Below, in pieces: positions 11,026 through 22,291 of a DNA stretch of 64,000 bases. Every line of letters begins with the position of its first letter. The stretch's first letter is position 1. This DNA comes from Blepharisma japonicum (Eukaryota; Ciliophora; Heterotrichea; Heterotrichida; Blepharismidae). A program made the position numbers and the translations under genes. The DNA is taken from assembly GCA_949751835.1 (NCBI GenBank), contig CATKHK010000030.1:124001-188000 (forward strand). Direction: 5' to 3'. The notes under the pieces are model-generated. The model was not told where the DNA came from. It saw only the letters and a list, made by a program, of their open reading frames with translations, and did not search any database.

Positions 11026-12963
11026 TTACAGATCTACATGAGGAAGCTTCGATGATAAGGTTTTTAGTTGCTCTTGCAATTCTCTTATTTTTTCATCTTT
11101 TTTATTTATTGTAGCCCAAACTCTTTCCTCGATTACTTCAAATTCTTCAGCTTCTTTTTGAGTAATTTCTGCAATTCGAGCTTCGTAATACTCCTTTAGA
11201 ATTTTTATTTGTTCTTTAAGCATGTTGTTTTCATCAATAACAGTTTTATTTTTATTGCTTTCATTTGATTTCAGCTCTTCTAAGCATTTTTTAATGTTTT
11301 CAATTTCAATCATCAAATTTTTATTGTTTTCTTCAAATTTGCCTTTTTCGTAATTTAACTTATTAATTTCTGATTCTTGTTCTTTTGCTCTTTTAGAGAT
11401 ATTTGCAAGCTCAACTGAGTCTTTATAGCTACCTTGCCTATTAATTTTCATTTCTAGCTCTAAAATCTTTAGATTTCTGTCTTCAATTACCTTTTCTTTG
11501 GAATCTTTTTCCAATTTTAATTGGGCCTGCAAGTCTTTTAGATCATTAGATAATTTATCAATTACATTTTCATACTCTTCAATTTTCTTCTTTTCTTTTA
11601 TAGATAAATCTTGACTTTTTGAACTTTCTTGGAATTGCAATTTTTCATTTTCATATATAGTTCTCAGCTGGTTTATCTTAACTCTGTATAGGTTTTCTTG
11701 TTCTTCTAACAAAATATTTGCATTCCTTTGAGCCTCTTGAAACTTTGTCATTCATTCTTGGTCATTTAAATTGATCTTTTCTTGAAAATGGATTTCTATT
11801 TCTTTTTTCTCCTCTTGTAGTTTTACTTTCTCTATTCTTAATTCATCGTTAAAATGTGATAAAATTTTGTTTTTTTCTAAATTAATTTTTTCATTTTGTA
11901 GATTTTGAGCTTCTTTAAGTTTTTCTTGGTATTCTAACTCCAAGTTTGTTTTAGTCTTTTTTATATTTTCATTATGTTCTTCATTTAGCTCTTTTATAAT
12001 TTTTTTATGTTCTTCTTCACATTTTTTCATTGTAGAATCAATTAGTTCTTTTGATTTTTCATTCATCCATTTTTCCTGCTTATTCTTTAATAACTCTTCT
12101 TTATCATACATTTCAGACTGAAGCTTTTCAGTAATTTCTTTTATAGTATTAGAATGAATTTCTTCCATTTCTTTAACTTTTAAGTTTAATTCATTGAGCT
12201 GCTTAATCCTCTGCTCTTTTTCTTTTAATAATTCTTCCATGAATGAAACATTTTTATCTGTGATTTCTTCATATTTAATTTTTTGTTGGTCTATCAATTG
12301 ATTTTCAATTTCTTTTTCTTTTAACTGTGACTTTTGTGTTTGTATAATTTCTTTCAAGGAATCGATAGTTTTGTTTGCTTCTTCGAGCTCAATTTTGTAG
12401 TTAGCAAATACAAGATAACTTTGAGAGTCTGATCTGCTTGTTTTAGCTAAAGGTATATTATTAATAATTGTTGTGCTATTTTCAGATTCATCTAAAAATT
12501 GAAGGAGCTTTTCAGCTCTATTTTCTTTAAATTTGGATTTAAAAGACATATCAAAAATATTATGATTTTCTTTGTTTTCTAGGTTTTCTTTTGGCTTTTC
12601 AAAGCTATTGATTGTATCCAAATATTCTTGTGAAAATCTGGCCGTTGCTAACCCCAATGGACTGCTGCGCTCTTCTATAGACATTTCTTCGTTAATTTCG
12701 ATTTCTGATATGAAACTTTGAATAAGCTCAGGACTCATGCTGGTTGCAACTTGCTCATAAGGAGTTAGAAGTATTTCTGTTATGAATTTTGCTTTATCTA
12801 AGTTTTCCCTTATCTTTCTCCATCACCTTTGTATTACAATTGCTGACTCACTTTTAATTTGAATTGCTGATTTAACGCTTTTCTGCGTTTTTGCTTGCCC
12901 ACATCTCTTTTTAGACCTGAGTTTAAGCGAAGTCCATAGCACTTGTGTAGATGCCCTATTCAT
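11026..12963 (-). CDS. IQ-motif long coiled-coil protein, 645 aa
   Basis: ATG at 12963, stop at 11026; the frame passes through in-frame TGA codons (for example at 11752-11754) read as Trp. The N-terminus is basic and includes an IQ motif, SAIVIQRWWRKIRENL (about residues 40-56), which suggests calmodulin or centrin binding; its first Trp is coded by TGA. A Ser/Asn-rich linker follows, then about 450 residues of nearly continuous coiled coil rich in Lys, Glu and Asn. Such proteins are usual in basal bodies, ciliary rootlets and cortical structures. No specific orthologue recognised. Only 32 bp separate its ATG from the stop of the upstream coiled-coil gene. Confidence 0.78.
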
Positions 12964-12995
12964 AATTTTAAAAAAATAACGTTAAAATATTTAAT

Positions 12996-13859
12996 TTACA
13001 ATAAATCGCTTGGTGTTAATCTTTTTCTTAAAAAGCTTGGAACATACCGTGAGGAAGAACTGGAGCTTGCCAAAATGTTGTTTTTTGGAGAAGATAAAGG
13101 CTTTATTGTCTTTGATTTTTCAGGATCTAAACTAGGAGGTTTTTTGCTTCTTGAAGAAGTTGCTCTTTCTTGTCTCCGAGTTTTTGACTGTGAAGAAGGC
13201 AGTACGGCAACGCTTTGAGTCAGAGTTGTTTTAGCTCTTTGAGGAACTTCAACTTTAGCTATTGAAATTTCAGTGTTCATTATGCTATGATAAGGAGCAT
13301 CTACGCTTCTTTCATACATTGATTTAAGCTCCTGCAGCTCCGAATCTCTGGCTTTAATCTGCTTTTCGTATGCTATTTTTAATTCTTTAATTTCGATTTC
13401 TTTTTTTTCTAGTTGTTTAACTAGATTTTCATTTATTTGTCTCAGATCTAGTGAAGGGCTGCTTATTTTATTTTCCATCAACTTCTTTGTAGCTTCTTTG
13501 AACTTTTGTTCATAAGTATTCTTCAAATGGTTTGATTGCTCCAAGTTAATTTGCATCTGAAATAATGATTCCTGAAGATTTTTGTTACTATTTTCCAATG
13601 ATCTTGCCATTACTTTCGTTTCTGAGTCTTTAATTTTATCTTGCAACTGTTTGATTTGAGATACGGCTGAGGCATATGCTTCTTTGATTTTCCTTATCTC
13701 TTCATCTTTGACTTCAATAATTGTATTAAGCTCTGTAATCGTAACATCTAAATTCGAAATTTGAGCTAATAGCTTTTTGTGAGCTTCTTTAAAAGAGTCT
13801 TTCTCTTGTTTTAAGGCTCTGAGTTCAATAAGTTCTTTAATTAAGCTTTGACTATCCAT
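12996..13859 (-). CDS. coiled-coil protein, 287 aa
   Basis: Single frame without TGA codons, ATG at 13859, stop at 12996. Residues 1-175 form a coiled coil (IEVKDEEIRKIKEAYAS and similar heptads). The C-terminal third is basic and Ser/Lys/Arg-rich with RYVPSFLRKRLTPSDLL at the end, and is likely disordered. No family recognised. It starts 12 nt after the SAC1 stop codon and in the same reading frame, with in-frame TAA codons between; the following gene also encodes a coiled coil. Confidence 0.78.
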   Translation of the reverse strand: MDSQSLIKELIELRALKQEKDSFKEAHKKLLAQISNLDVTITELNTIIEVKDEEIRKIKEAYASAVSQIKQLQDKIKDSETKVMARSLENSNKNLQESLFQMQINLEQSNHLKNTYEQKFKEATKKLMENKISSPSLDLRQINENLVKQLEKKEIEIKELKIAYEKQIKARDSELQELKSMYERSVDAPYHSIMNTEISIAKVEVPQRAKTTLTQSVAVLPSSQSKTRRQERATSSRSKKPPSLDPEKSKTIKPLSSPKNNILASSSSSSRYVPSFLRKRLTPSDLL

Positions 13860-13871
13860 TTAAGTTATTTA

Positions 13872-15617
13872 TTAAGTGTTTATAATAGGTTTATCTACTA
13901 ATTTCGAGCCATTTGATTTTAGCATTTTCAACGACAAACCAAAGCAAAAGACAAAAATAAACCAAAAAGCAAAATTCCCTGCACTATGATTTGCAGTCCA
14001 TATTGAAAACCATATAGCAGCCATCAAAATCATTATAAATTTGAGCAAAGTCATATACTTCCATTTCATTTTTTCCTTTGCTTTTTTCGGAGTGATTTTG
14101 CCAAGAAAAGAATCCCATGCATTTTGATTGGCACCATCTAGGAAATTATTTATCACAAATCTTTGCAAACTGTATTTTCCATCATCTAAAGCCCCTTTTA
14201 TTGTCCTTTTACCTGTTCGAGTAAAATCCGTTTTTTGAGCTGGAGTTCCTGAATAAAGAATGCTTAGCCTATCGGCATTTTGCACCCAGCATTCTCTAAA
14301 GCATTTTTCTAGTTCTTCTGGCAAAGGTTGAAAAGCTTGTCCAGTTGCCTTGTCTCCTATTCCTAGCCCGTTAAGTTGGCTATGCAATGAATTTCTAGCA
14401 AATACACTTTGCACCACATTTGTTCTATCCAAACAGTCCATGCAATTTGTTCTAAAAATCCCACTTTGCTTTCTATACACTTGTGAATGAATCATATAGT
14501 CGTTTTCTCCAGTAGAGACTTGGCAGAAGCCATAGCTTTCTATTTTTTTTGAAACTGAATGCAAAAGTTTAGCTATGTTTTCCCATTTCATTTTTTTGCA
14601 TTCTCCATGGAAATCAAACCACTCATAATTGAGCTTTTCGTTTGAATGGACATGATAAAGATCAGTGAAAGCTGTGCCTATAGCTTTTTGACTTCCTTTT
14701 TTGTCTATTAAATTGACAAGAGTTACTTCACCATACTTCTCCATCAATTCTGTCAAATGAAGACCTGAACTCTCTTCATTTTGTTGAACGGAGCCATTAA
14801 TTTTTGGTTTTGGAGACCAAGCCAGGTTAGGCTTTTGGGACCAAAGCATAGGGATCGAACCTCTTGTTTGTACATAAGAGCATATAATAAAATCTCTATC
14901 TTTTCATAGACCAATAATTTGCTCAGTCTCTACAAAATTCACAGCATTCCCAGCTGAATCCAATCCTCTAGTATTAAATCTTGTCCCATTTCTTCTATGG
15001 TCTCTTCTTGAAATCAAAGCATAATCTAGTGAATTTCCTTTATAGTTTACTGTCTCCACTCTAACAAAGCCATTGATTATAGGTAATATTAATTCATGTA
15101 CGCCAGCTTGTATAAAATCTTGGCACATTGAGTAATTCCAAAAAAATCGCTTTTCAGCACGTTCCCAAAGAGAAAGGGTTTTTTCATGCTCAGAAAAGTT
15201 TGAGATTTTCTGAATAGTGTCTGTTATGTCATAATTATAAGAGAAATAGAACGAGTTTGTATGAATAACACTATGCAGCATCTTCATAAATGTTTTATCT
15301 TCTTTGCATTCAGGCAAGTCATCCATTGACAGACGGTATGGTATGAAATCGATTTCTTTGATTTGATAAATAAAACAATCCTTAATTCTTCCTACTGTCT
15401 GCACTTGGGATATCACTATGAGATACTTTGAAGCTGAAAAATGCGAAATTCCAAGAAAGCCATAACATTCAATAGGAGTCGTATGAGGAAGAGTCTGCTT
15501 TGGTTCGACTGTGATAGACCCTGAGGCGCGGTTTATAATCGCAGTAGAATCTGAAGCTGAACTTTGAAGCGCCAAAAAGTTGGACGTAGAGATTACTAAA
15601 AAGTTCGGCTTTTGCAT
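13872..15617 (-). CDS. SACM1L: SAC1-type phosphoinositide phosphatase
   Basis: 581 residues, ATG at 15617, TAA at 13872, with one TGA read as Trp (GLWKDRDF). It has an N-terminal SAC domain with ECYGFLGI and the KRFFWNYSMCQDF region, then the catalytic CX5R-T loop RTNCMDCLDRTNVVQS, and the RTGKRTIKGALDDGK element. Two membrane segments near the C-terminus (about 520-565) match SAC1, which is anchored in the ER/Golgi and dephosphorylates PI4P and other monophosphoinositides. Length is close to the usual ~590-620 residues. A lumenal loop and short cytosolic tail complete the expected topology. An INO1 gene at 59300 belongs to the same metabolic field. Confidence 0.93.
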
Positions 15618-15759
15618 ATTTATGCCAGTTTAAGTCATCAATTTAAATTAGGTCATATACAAAATTATTTCCAAAGCCAAATTGCCAAAAGATTCTATAT
15701 AAAAAATAATTAAAAAGCTTTCTTTATTTATTAATCTTAAAAGAAGCTTACTATGATCT

Positions 15760-16602
15760 CTAGAAACATATTGTAAGAATACAGATATTATCTTGAGACC
15801 CACCACTAATTGCTCTTTCCATCAATGAATTTCCTATTTCCATGCTATTTCTACCTCTTAGTCCTTCTAACTCTCTTTCATTGACCACATCCCACAGCCC
15901 ATCTGAAGCAAGCACTAAAAATAGCTCGTTTGGTGTAATAACTCTTCTAGTCACATAAGGCTCACTTGAAACTCCGCTCGTTTTCAGATGGTGATCTCCT
16001 AATGCTCTGGTCACTGCTAATTGTCCAGCAACTCTTCCTCTAATTAAATATCCTCCACTTGACACAATCCTATCTATTTCTCCTGCATCTGTCCCTTTGT
16101 GATCATAACTAAGCTGATCAAATCCTGAAGATTTTATAAGAATTGCTTTGGAGTCTCCCACATTTGCGACATAAAGAACTCGTTGATGGCTTTCTTTTCT
16201 GATTAATGCTATTGTAGCTGTAGATCCTGAGGTGCTAGCGCCAGCAAGTCTGAGCTGGTCATCAACTTTTTTAAAGCACCGGCTAAAAGCCATTGGCACA
16301 TCATCTGAAAATTCTTGAAGTGCTTTTCTCAGCTCTTCATGAAGTCGTGTTTTGCAGTAATCAACAGCTTCAGAGCCTCCATGGCCATCATATATTGCAA
16401 AAAATCCTTGATTTGGATCACCTAAATAGGAATCTATTATTTTATGACCATCTTCCATATATGGTCGATAGCGATGATTTGACTCTTCTTTGCAAGAGTA
16501 ACTTTGCACACTGTTAGCACGAGGAGAATATTCATCTTCTGGGTTTGTTGGCTGATAAGAAGCTCCTGGGGATCTGTAGGCTGATGAGTAAGTTGTCATC
16601 AT
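15760..16602 (-). CDS. PP2C-family Ser/Thr protein phosphatase
   Basis: 280 residues, ATG at 16602 (an MM start), TAG at 15760, no TGA. PP2C motifs in order: NHRYRPYMEDGH, FFAIYDGHGGSEAV, VANVGDSKAIL, DHKGTDAGEIDRI, VAGQLAVTRALGDHHLK, LVLASDGLWDVV and SGGSQDNICILTI. The metal-binding Asp residues of DGHG, DG and DN are all present, so it should be an active Mn/Mg-dependent phosphatase. A short Ser/Tyr-rich N-terminal leader precedes the domain. The substrate cannot be told. A second PP2C lies at 35959-37365. Confidence 0.93.
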   Translation of the reverse strand: MMTTYSSAYRSPGASYQPTNPEDEYSPRANSVQSYSCKEESNHRYRPYMEDGHKIIDSYLGDPNQGFFAIYDGHGGSEAVDYCKTRLHEELRKALQEFSDDVPMAFSRCFKKVDDQLRLAGASTSGSTATIALIRKESHQRVLYVANVGDSKAILIKSSGFDQLSYDHKGTDAGEIDRIVSSGGYLIRGRVAGQLAVTRALGDHHLKTSGVSSEPYVTRRVITPNELFLVLASDGLWDVVNERELEGLRGRNSMEIGNSLMERAISGGSQDNICILTICF

Positions 16603-17566
16603 GAGGTTAAAAATGAAATATGAAATAAATAAAAATTAGTTAAATTTTATGCTTTAATTGAATTTATAGAGATTTTTCAAGTATTATTTTCTTCTAAGAT
16701 ATTTATAGGAAATTCTATAGAATGATAAGTGTTGAGTATTTGAAATATTTAAGCATTTCAATCATCTATTATAATCTGAGATTTGCATGATGAAACGTCA
16801 TTAAAAATAGTTTAAGTCTATTGAGTCGCCCTTTGCCAATTAACAAGAAATATTGTTTTATATAGGGAATTTTTCCTTTGAAATATAAATAATAATTATT
16901 TTTATTAAAACTAGCTAATTTGGCTAAAGCATCAAGCTTATTAAATTAGCAATTTTATTATAACTTATTGGGACTTTTTATCAAAAGCAAAACTATAATT
17001 AGCTTGAACACTCATATTAAAAATTTACCTATAATAATTAGATCTTCAAGGGAGGTTAGGTACCTTATAATATTAAATATGATATAAGACTTTTCCTAAG
17101 CAGTTTCTAAGGTTTTATGCATAATTTTAAGTCAAGAATCTTAAGAAAAAATAATTTGCACTGCCAAGATGAGATTTTAGCTTCATCTCTGTATTTTTCC
17201 ATTAAGACTGTATTTCCTATATGTCAAAATTAATAATTGATGATAAAATCATGAAAGTATTTTCAATAGGATGTCATTGTAAACTTTGAATAATAGAGCT
17301 GTAAACTTTCATATGCCTGGCATATCTGATTAAAAAGACAATAAATTTGATCATTGAATTTTTATGAAATTTTTTTCTGATTGAAATTTTGATAATAGCT
17401 AAACAAATTAATCTGAAAAATTCCAAAAAATCTATTTCAAGCCAATTCATAAACTGAATGGTCTTTTAATAAGTTTTAATTGTTAGGCTAGAATTTAATT
17501 TCTAGATTTTAGCTACTGCATTGATTAACGGATAGTAAGTTTTCTTAATGTTAGTTATAAAAAATA
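16603..17566. other. AT-rich intergenic gap
   Basis: Divergent space between the PP2C and ACP genes. I see no gene, RNA gene or repeat on either strand. Confidence 0.5.
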
Positions 17567-17899
17567 ATGTGGAGAGGGATTAGACTCTTATCAGCACCTT
17601 TTAGAGCAAACTACATGATGAAGCCATTCCCAGCAGCCTTTTCTATTCGCGCATTCAGCGCAAGCCAGTCTTCAGTTGAACAGGCAATAATTGAAAGACT
17701 CAAAGAAACTGAGGGGATAAAGATTGAAAAATTGTCACCTAATTCCTCATTCAAAGAAATTAAACTTGATTCTCTTGCACAAATTGAGTTATTTTCGTAT
17801 CTAGAAGAAAAATTTGATGTGACACTGAATGACAATGATACTGAAGGAGTAAAAGGAGTAAATGATTTGGTCAAGATAATTTTGGGAAAGTTTAAGTAA
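17567..17899 (+). CDS. NDUFAB1: mitochondrial acyl carrier protein
   Basis: 110 residues, ATG at 17567, TAA at 17897. The first ~33 residues form a basic, hydroxylated presequence (MWRGIRLLSAPFRANYMMK), suggesting mitochondrial import. The rest is an ACP fold, with Ser69 in the I-K-LDSLAQIELF motif as the 4'-phosphopantetheine site. In mitochondria ACP carries acyl chains for octanoate and lipoate synthesis, is a subunit of complex I and binds LYR proteins of Fe-S cluster assembly. Length is normal. Confidence 0.92.
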   Translation: MWRGIRLLSAPFRANYMMKPFPAAFSIRAFSASQSSVEQAIIERLKETEGIKIEKLSPNSSFKEIKLDSLAQIELFSYLEEKFDVTLNDNDTEGVKGVNDLVKIILGKFK

Positions 17900-18924
17900 A
17901 GTTAGATTATTAATAAACGTTTGAATAAGATGAAATAAATGATTTCATATAGTAAATAGATATTTTATTGAATATTAGAACTTGATAAAGATATTAGAAA
18001 TCCCTATAATTTTGCTAAACCAAATAATAAAAATGCTCTTAGCTTTTTTATAAGGTGCTATTAGATGTTTTTCATTCAATAAGCTTCATATTTTTAAATT
18101 TTCTATGCTTAAAATAACTAAAGGCAATTTGATTAGCATATTACATTAACACTTCATTTAAAAAATTAATTTGATTTTAGATTTTTTATTGAAGAGTTTT
18201 CATTTATAAAAGTTAGCTAACACTGTTACCCTTATTTCCTTTAGGAGAGCTTGCATATATATTATTGATCTAAAAGATTTGTAATTCCCTAATTTTTTCC
18301 AAGATTGTCGCCTACCAACTTTGATTTTAATTTTCTTTCTTTGGCTTTCTTCTTTTGTGAATAAATGATCATTCTGCTTGTGCTTTAATTTTACCTTTAA
18401 TCATTGTTTTATTTTTTCGCTGTTCTTCACTTTATTTTACACTGCAGCTGAATTGAAACTACCTTTCTATGTCCTTTCAAAGTAAGATTTAAACTTATTG
18501 ATTTCTATATCTTTTATTTATGTATTAATTATGAGTTAAAACTTAGCAAATATTTTAATAATACTTATAAGCTTTCATAGATTTTACAAAGATTTTTCTT
18601 CTTTAATGAAGTTAAGAAAGTGTTTTGGACTTTAAATAATTAAGAACAGGGATTTTGAAAGAACCTTTTACTTTTCAAGCTTTTTGTCCTTCAAAGCTAA
18701 TTTTCATTATGAAGAAATAGTGTTTTGGGGTCTTTTACTAAAAATAAATTATTCTTATGAGATTAAAAAAATGAAATCTTTACTAAATAAAAGCTTAATT
18801 AATTTTAGGCATAAGCTTTACCATTTTGTAAATAAAAATAGCTTTCATTTCTTCAACATTTAAATAAGGGAAAAGACTAATTATTGAAATTCAATATTAA
18901 AGGACTTTATATTATACCATACTC
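17900..18924. other. AT-rich intergenic gap
   Basis: No complete gene recognised. On the minus strand near 18400-18280 a short Lys-rich frame (MIKGKIKAQAEW...) is coding-like but broken by TAA and TAG and is not called. No RNA gene seen. Confidence 0.45.
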
Positions 18925-19245
18925 TTATACTTCGGTTTTTCCAATTGACATAGTAACAGAATCTATTGCTTGATCACTATCTCTCATAATTAAACTGCCA
19001 ATTCGCTTATGGCTTTTTCTTTCATTTTTCAACCTTTCCTCTTGCGCGTGTTCTTGGTTTTTATCAATCATCGCAAAACTAACTTCCACAGAGTGCAGCT
19101 TAATTATATCGCTCACAAATTCTTTATCAGAGTTTTTGCACTTTTTCTTTTCGATTATGGGCGCAACAATTCTAGAAGGGATAGACTTTATAATGAAAAC
19201 TCTCTGGTTCCGTCTCTTATTGACCTTGCTATTGTTGCAGCCCAT
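18925..19245 (-). CDS. small N-acylated basic protein, 106 aa
   Basis: ATG at 19245, stop at 18925, no TGA. The N-terminus MGCNNSKVNKRRNQR fits the N-myristoylation rule (Gly2, Ser6) with a palmitoylatable Cys3 and a basic patch, a typical membrane-targeting combination. The middle (about 45-80) is charged and helical. No domain recognised, so the role is unknown beyond probable membrane attachment. It stands alone between two gene-poor gaps. Confidence 0.68.
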   Translation of the reverse strand: MGCNNSKVNKRRNQRVFIIKSIPSRIVAPIIEKKKCKNSDKEFVSDIIKLHSVEVSFAMIDKNQEHAQEERLKNERKSHKRIGSLIMRDSDQAIDSVTMSIGKTEV

Positions 19246-20178
19246 AATATATTTTTATTACCATTGGTATTTTATAGCAAAATTACATAATTTCCTATTA
19301 TGCTTAGCAATCGTATTTATTATGCATTTGAAATATTTCGAAGATATCTAATACTTAGAATATATTTTTTACTCTCCCTCTCATGGAGGGTGGGAATAAG
19401 ACCCTTATTGAATGTAAGAACTTGGTAGATTTATTAATTATTCTCATGAGGTTTAGGCTAAATTCACTAAGATTTAAAATATTAGAGCTAGCCATACTGC
19501 AAGCACTTTTATTTATCGATACTATTTTGCTTAATAAATTTTAGAAGCTGTCATCATTTTCATAAAATGGCGAAATCTGTTCAGTTTATTTATTTTCAAT
19601 TTTATGCTATTTTTAGGTGAGTACCTTCTATTAGAATGCATTTATATATATTCATTTATGATCGGTCTAAAATCGTTTTATCATTTCCTAATCGCATGTA
19701 ACTGGTAAAAATAATTTAAACACTTCTTAAAACACCCGAGAGAAAGTTTAATAATATATCGAGTATAAAAATATTTTGCGGATTGGAGTTGAATAAACGT
19801 ATATTATTAAATATAAATTTTCTAATTCAGCTCAATACTATGAATGCTGTTTTACTCGCCTCATTAAATAAAAGCTTGAATTTCCAAAAGAAGCAAAAAT
19901 TAGTTCAGAGAGCAAAATATTTCAGTAAAAAATTATAGATAAATTTTGGTAGAATTTGTCGAATATTAAAGGTTAAAATATTTCAATAAATGAATTTGCA
20001 ATTATACAGAAGTTTAATTCACTTATTAATAGCTCTCTTTAATTTCTAATTGTCATAGATTAATTTTGATAATTACTAAAAAATACTTTTTTCAACTCAC
20101 TCAAAATTATGTTAGAGTTTTTATTTCAATTCAGTTTAATGCTCAGTATAAATAATCCTTGGCCATTATATAATTCTT
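19246..20178. other. AT-rich intergenic gap
   Basis: Nothing firm. A short perfect hairpin (CCCTC-TCATG-GAGGG) lies near 19380. No gene frame longer than about 35 codons looks real. Confidence 0.45.
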
Positions 20179-21018
20179 ATGTATAGAACAAAAACTAAGA
20201 CCCCGCTATCAAGTCCTCTTCACCAAGATTCTTTGAATCATAAAAAATCATCAAGTACGGAAAGTCCCTATGATGAAGATAGCTCTCCAGACCCACCACT
20301 CCAAAAGACTAAATCGAATATTGACAAGAGCCTCCGCTCTTTGCTCCCTCCGATTAGTCCTAAAAATTATCGTAAAGCCACAACTTTGCAAATAGAAGTT
20401 CCTCAACGTACAGTAAAACAGCCCAGCAAGCCTCACCCATCATCTGCTACTGAAAATAATAAAATAACCAAAAGCAAAATCACAATGATTGACGACTTCG
20501 GTCTGTTGAATTATGAAGATTTAGATTCTGATGCACAAACCTATCATCCTTATACCACTAGAAGGAGAAGCGTTGTTATTTCTGATTTTTGAGGCAAAAA
20601 AACTACTCAGGCCGTATTGCAGTCTCCTGAGCTGAAAGATGCAGTTAGGTATATGAAGCACAAAAGATTTGTTGATGACCTAACACTAAAATCAACAATA
20701 GCAAGCAATTCTTCTCCAAGACATATGGATGAAAATATAAATTTAAAACTTTTGGCTTATAACGCTAAAGGGTCATCAACGCCAACTCTTAACCCTTTTT
20801 CAGTTAAAACACCTGAATTTGTAATTAAAAATGAACAGGACATGAAAAGGTCAAAAGAATTAAAAATGTTGAATGAAATCATGAAAGATTGTGATGAGTT
20901 GCATACTGATATACAGAGCTTGTCGGAAAATAGAAGAAAAAGCTTTCCTATTATCCCTCATAAGCTAACAGCAGATGAAAAAAAGAGAATCAAGTACAAT
21001 AAAAAGCTCTTAATGTAG
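20179..21018 (+). CDS. hypothetical disordered protein, 279 aa
   Basis: ATG at 20179, TAG at 21016, one TGA read as Trp at residue 138 (VVISDF-W-GKKTT). It is Ser/Pro/Lys-rich with likely phosphorylation-rich tracts in the first half and a helical C-terminal part (ELKMLNEIMKDCDELHTDI). I recognise no family. Its stop lies about 70 bp from the left edge of the inverted Lon pseudogene. Confidence 0.68.
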
Positions 21019-21090
21019 CATGTAAATATCTAAATAATCCTTAAAGTTTATATTTAATAAATCAATGAGTTTAGAAACATTCATTGGGCC

Positions 21091-22236
21091 CCATAAGTCA
21101 GTTTTAGCCTCATCGAAAGCGATTCGGCCTCAAAAATCTTCTGGACTTGTGCTGTATCGCGCATATAAAATAGAATAACTCCTACATAGTTCAAGAAATC
21201 ATCATCGTATCTCATACTAAATTCCTGGGTAAATAATTCTAAATTAGTTACTTCTTGAAGAAACAGCAGGCTTCTCAGCTCATCAAGTTGTGCTACAAGC
21301 AGTTTAATATAGTTAAATCAAAGTGTTTAAGATTATCCCTACCCTAATTAGGCCCACTTCAACATGACATCACTTCAACATGACATCACATCAACATCAC
21401 ATCACTTCAACATCACATCGCTTCAACATCACATCACTTCACGATAGCATCGCTTCACGATAACATCACTTCATGATAACATCCCTTCAACACCACATCA
21501 CTTCGACATCACATCACTTCAACATCACACCATCATCACATCAACATCACATCACTTCAACATCACATCAACATCACATCACGTCGCATCACATCAACAT
21601 CACATCACTTCAACATCACATCAACATCACATCACATCAGCATCTCATCGTCATCCACTCCAGCTTCATAGGCCAACAATTCTAAATTAACGAAGGTAGG
21701 TTTCTTTTGTCCTTGCTTGCTGTGGAATTTCGTCATAATGCTTAGTCTGACTAATGGGAATGGGGTTTCTGGAGTAGATGGCTCAACGACTTCTATAAGT
21801 TTGGTCCTATTAGTTGGTTTTAGGGTGATTGCTCTGTCAAACGTATTGAAACTGGTTGTGCAGAGAGCTCTTACTGAGTAGACATTGTCAATTGCCTTCA
21901 GAGGTAAAATCGAACTATCTAGAAATTACTTTAAAGACAATTGGGTCTCCAATTCTTTTGCCTCTTCTTTAGGCTTTAATACAAATGCACCTACCATGTT
22001 CGAGTGGGAATTTGCAACCATGAACTTGAAGTTTTCAGGCGACCCAACAAAATCAGACATAGTGTTTTGGGAAAATTGGATGCTTGGTGATGGGTAGGAG
22101 CCTTACTAGGTCTGAAGTTTGTGATGATTTGGTTTCAGGCTCTTCTATTTAATCGATGATGAAATCTTCTGAAAAGCATCGTCTCGGGAATAGTCCTTTA
22201 AATCTATTTAATGCAAGTAGCATTTTCATCCTCCAG
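21091..22236 (-). pseudogene. inverted broken copy of the Lon protease 5' region
   Basis: Read on the minus strand, this region repeats the functional Lon gene at 32310 to about 33061 with few changes. The copy starts at the Lon ATG and runs to the codons for LKLTYE. It keeps the 15-nt Lon intron (here 21915-21929), so it arose by DNA duplication, not by reverse transcription. It is broken: the codon after FIID is TAA where Lon has GAA, and a +1 shift lies near the VRFRLSPEN codons. A foreign insert of about 390 bp (roughly 21317-21705), containing a 16-bp minisatellite, splits the copy after the QQAS codons. No protease domain is included, and it cannot make a working Lon. Confidence 0.9.
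21356..21660. repeat. 16-bp minisatellite (CTTCAACATCACATCA)n
   Basis: About 19 imperfect tandem units with consensus CTTCAACATCACATCA on the plus strand. Variants include CTTCACGATAGCATCG and CATCAACATCACATCA, and some units are shortened or extended. It is embedded in the insert that interrupts the inverted Lon copy. No comparable array was seen elsewhere in the window. Confidence 0.9.
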
Positions 22237-22291
22237 CTTGTTTTTAACAGATTATTTTATAAATAGTGATTTTTTAGCATAAAAATGGAAC

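Noticed and set aside
14840-14870. AGGTTCGATCCC on the minus strand, B-box-like
   Set aside because: It codes for TRGSIP within the SAC1 gene and has no tRNA cloverleaf around it.
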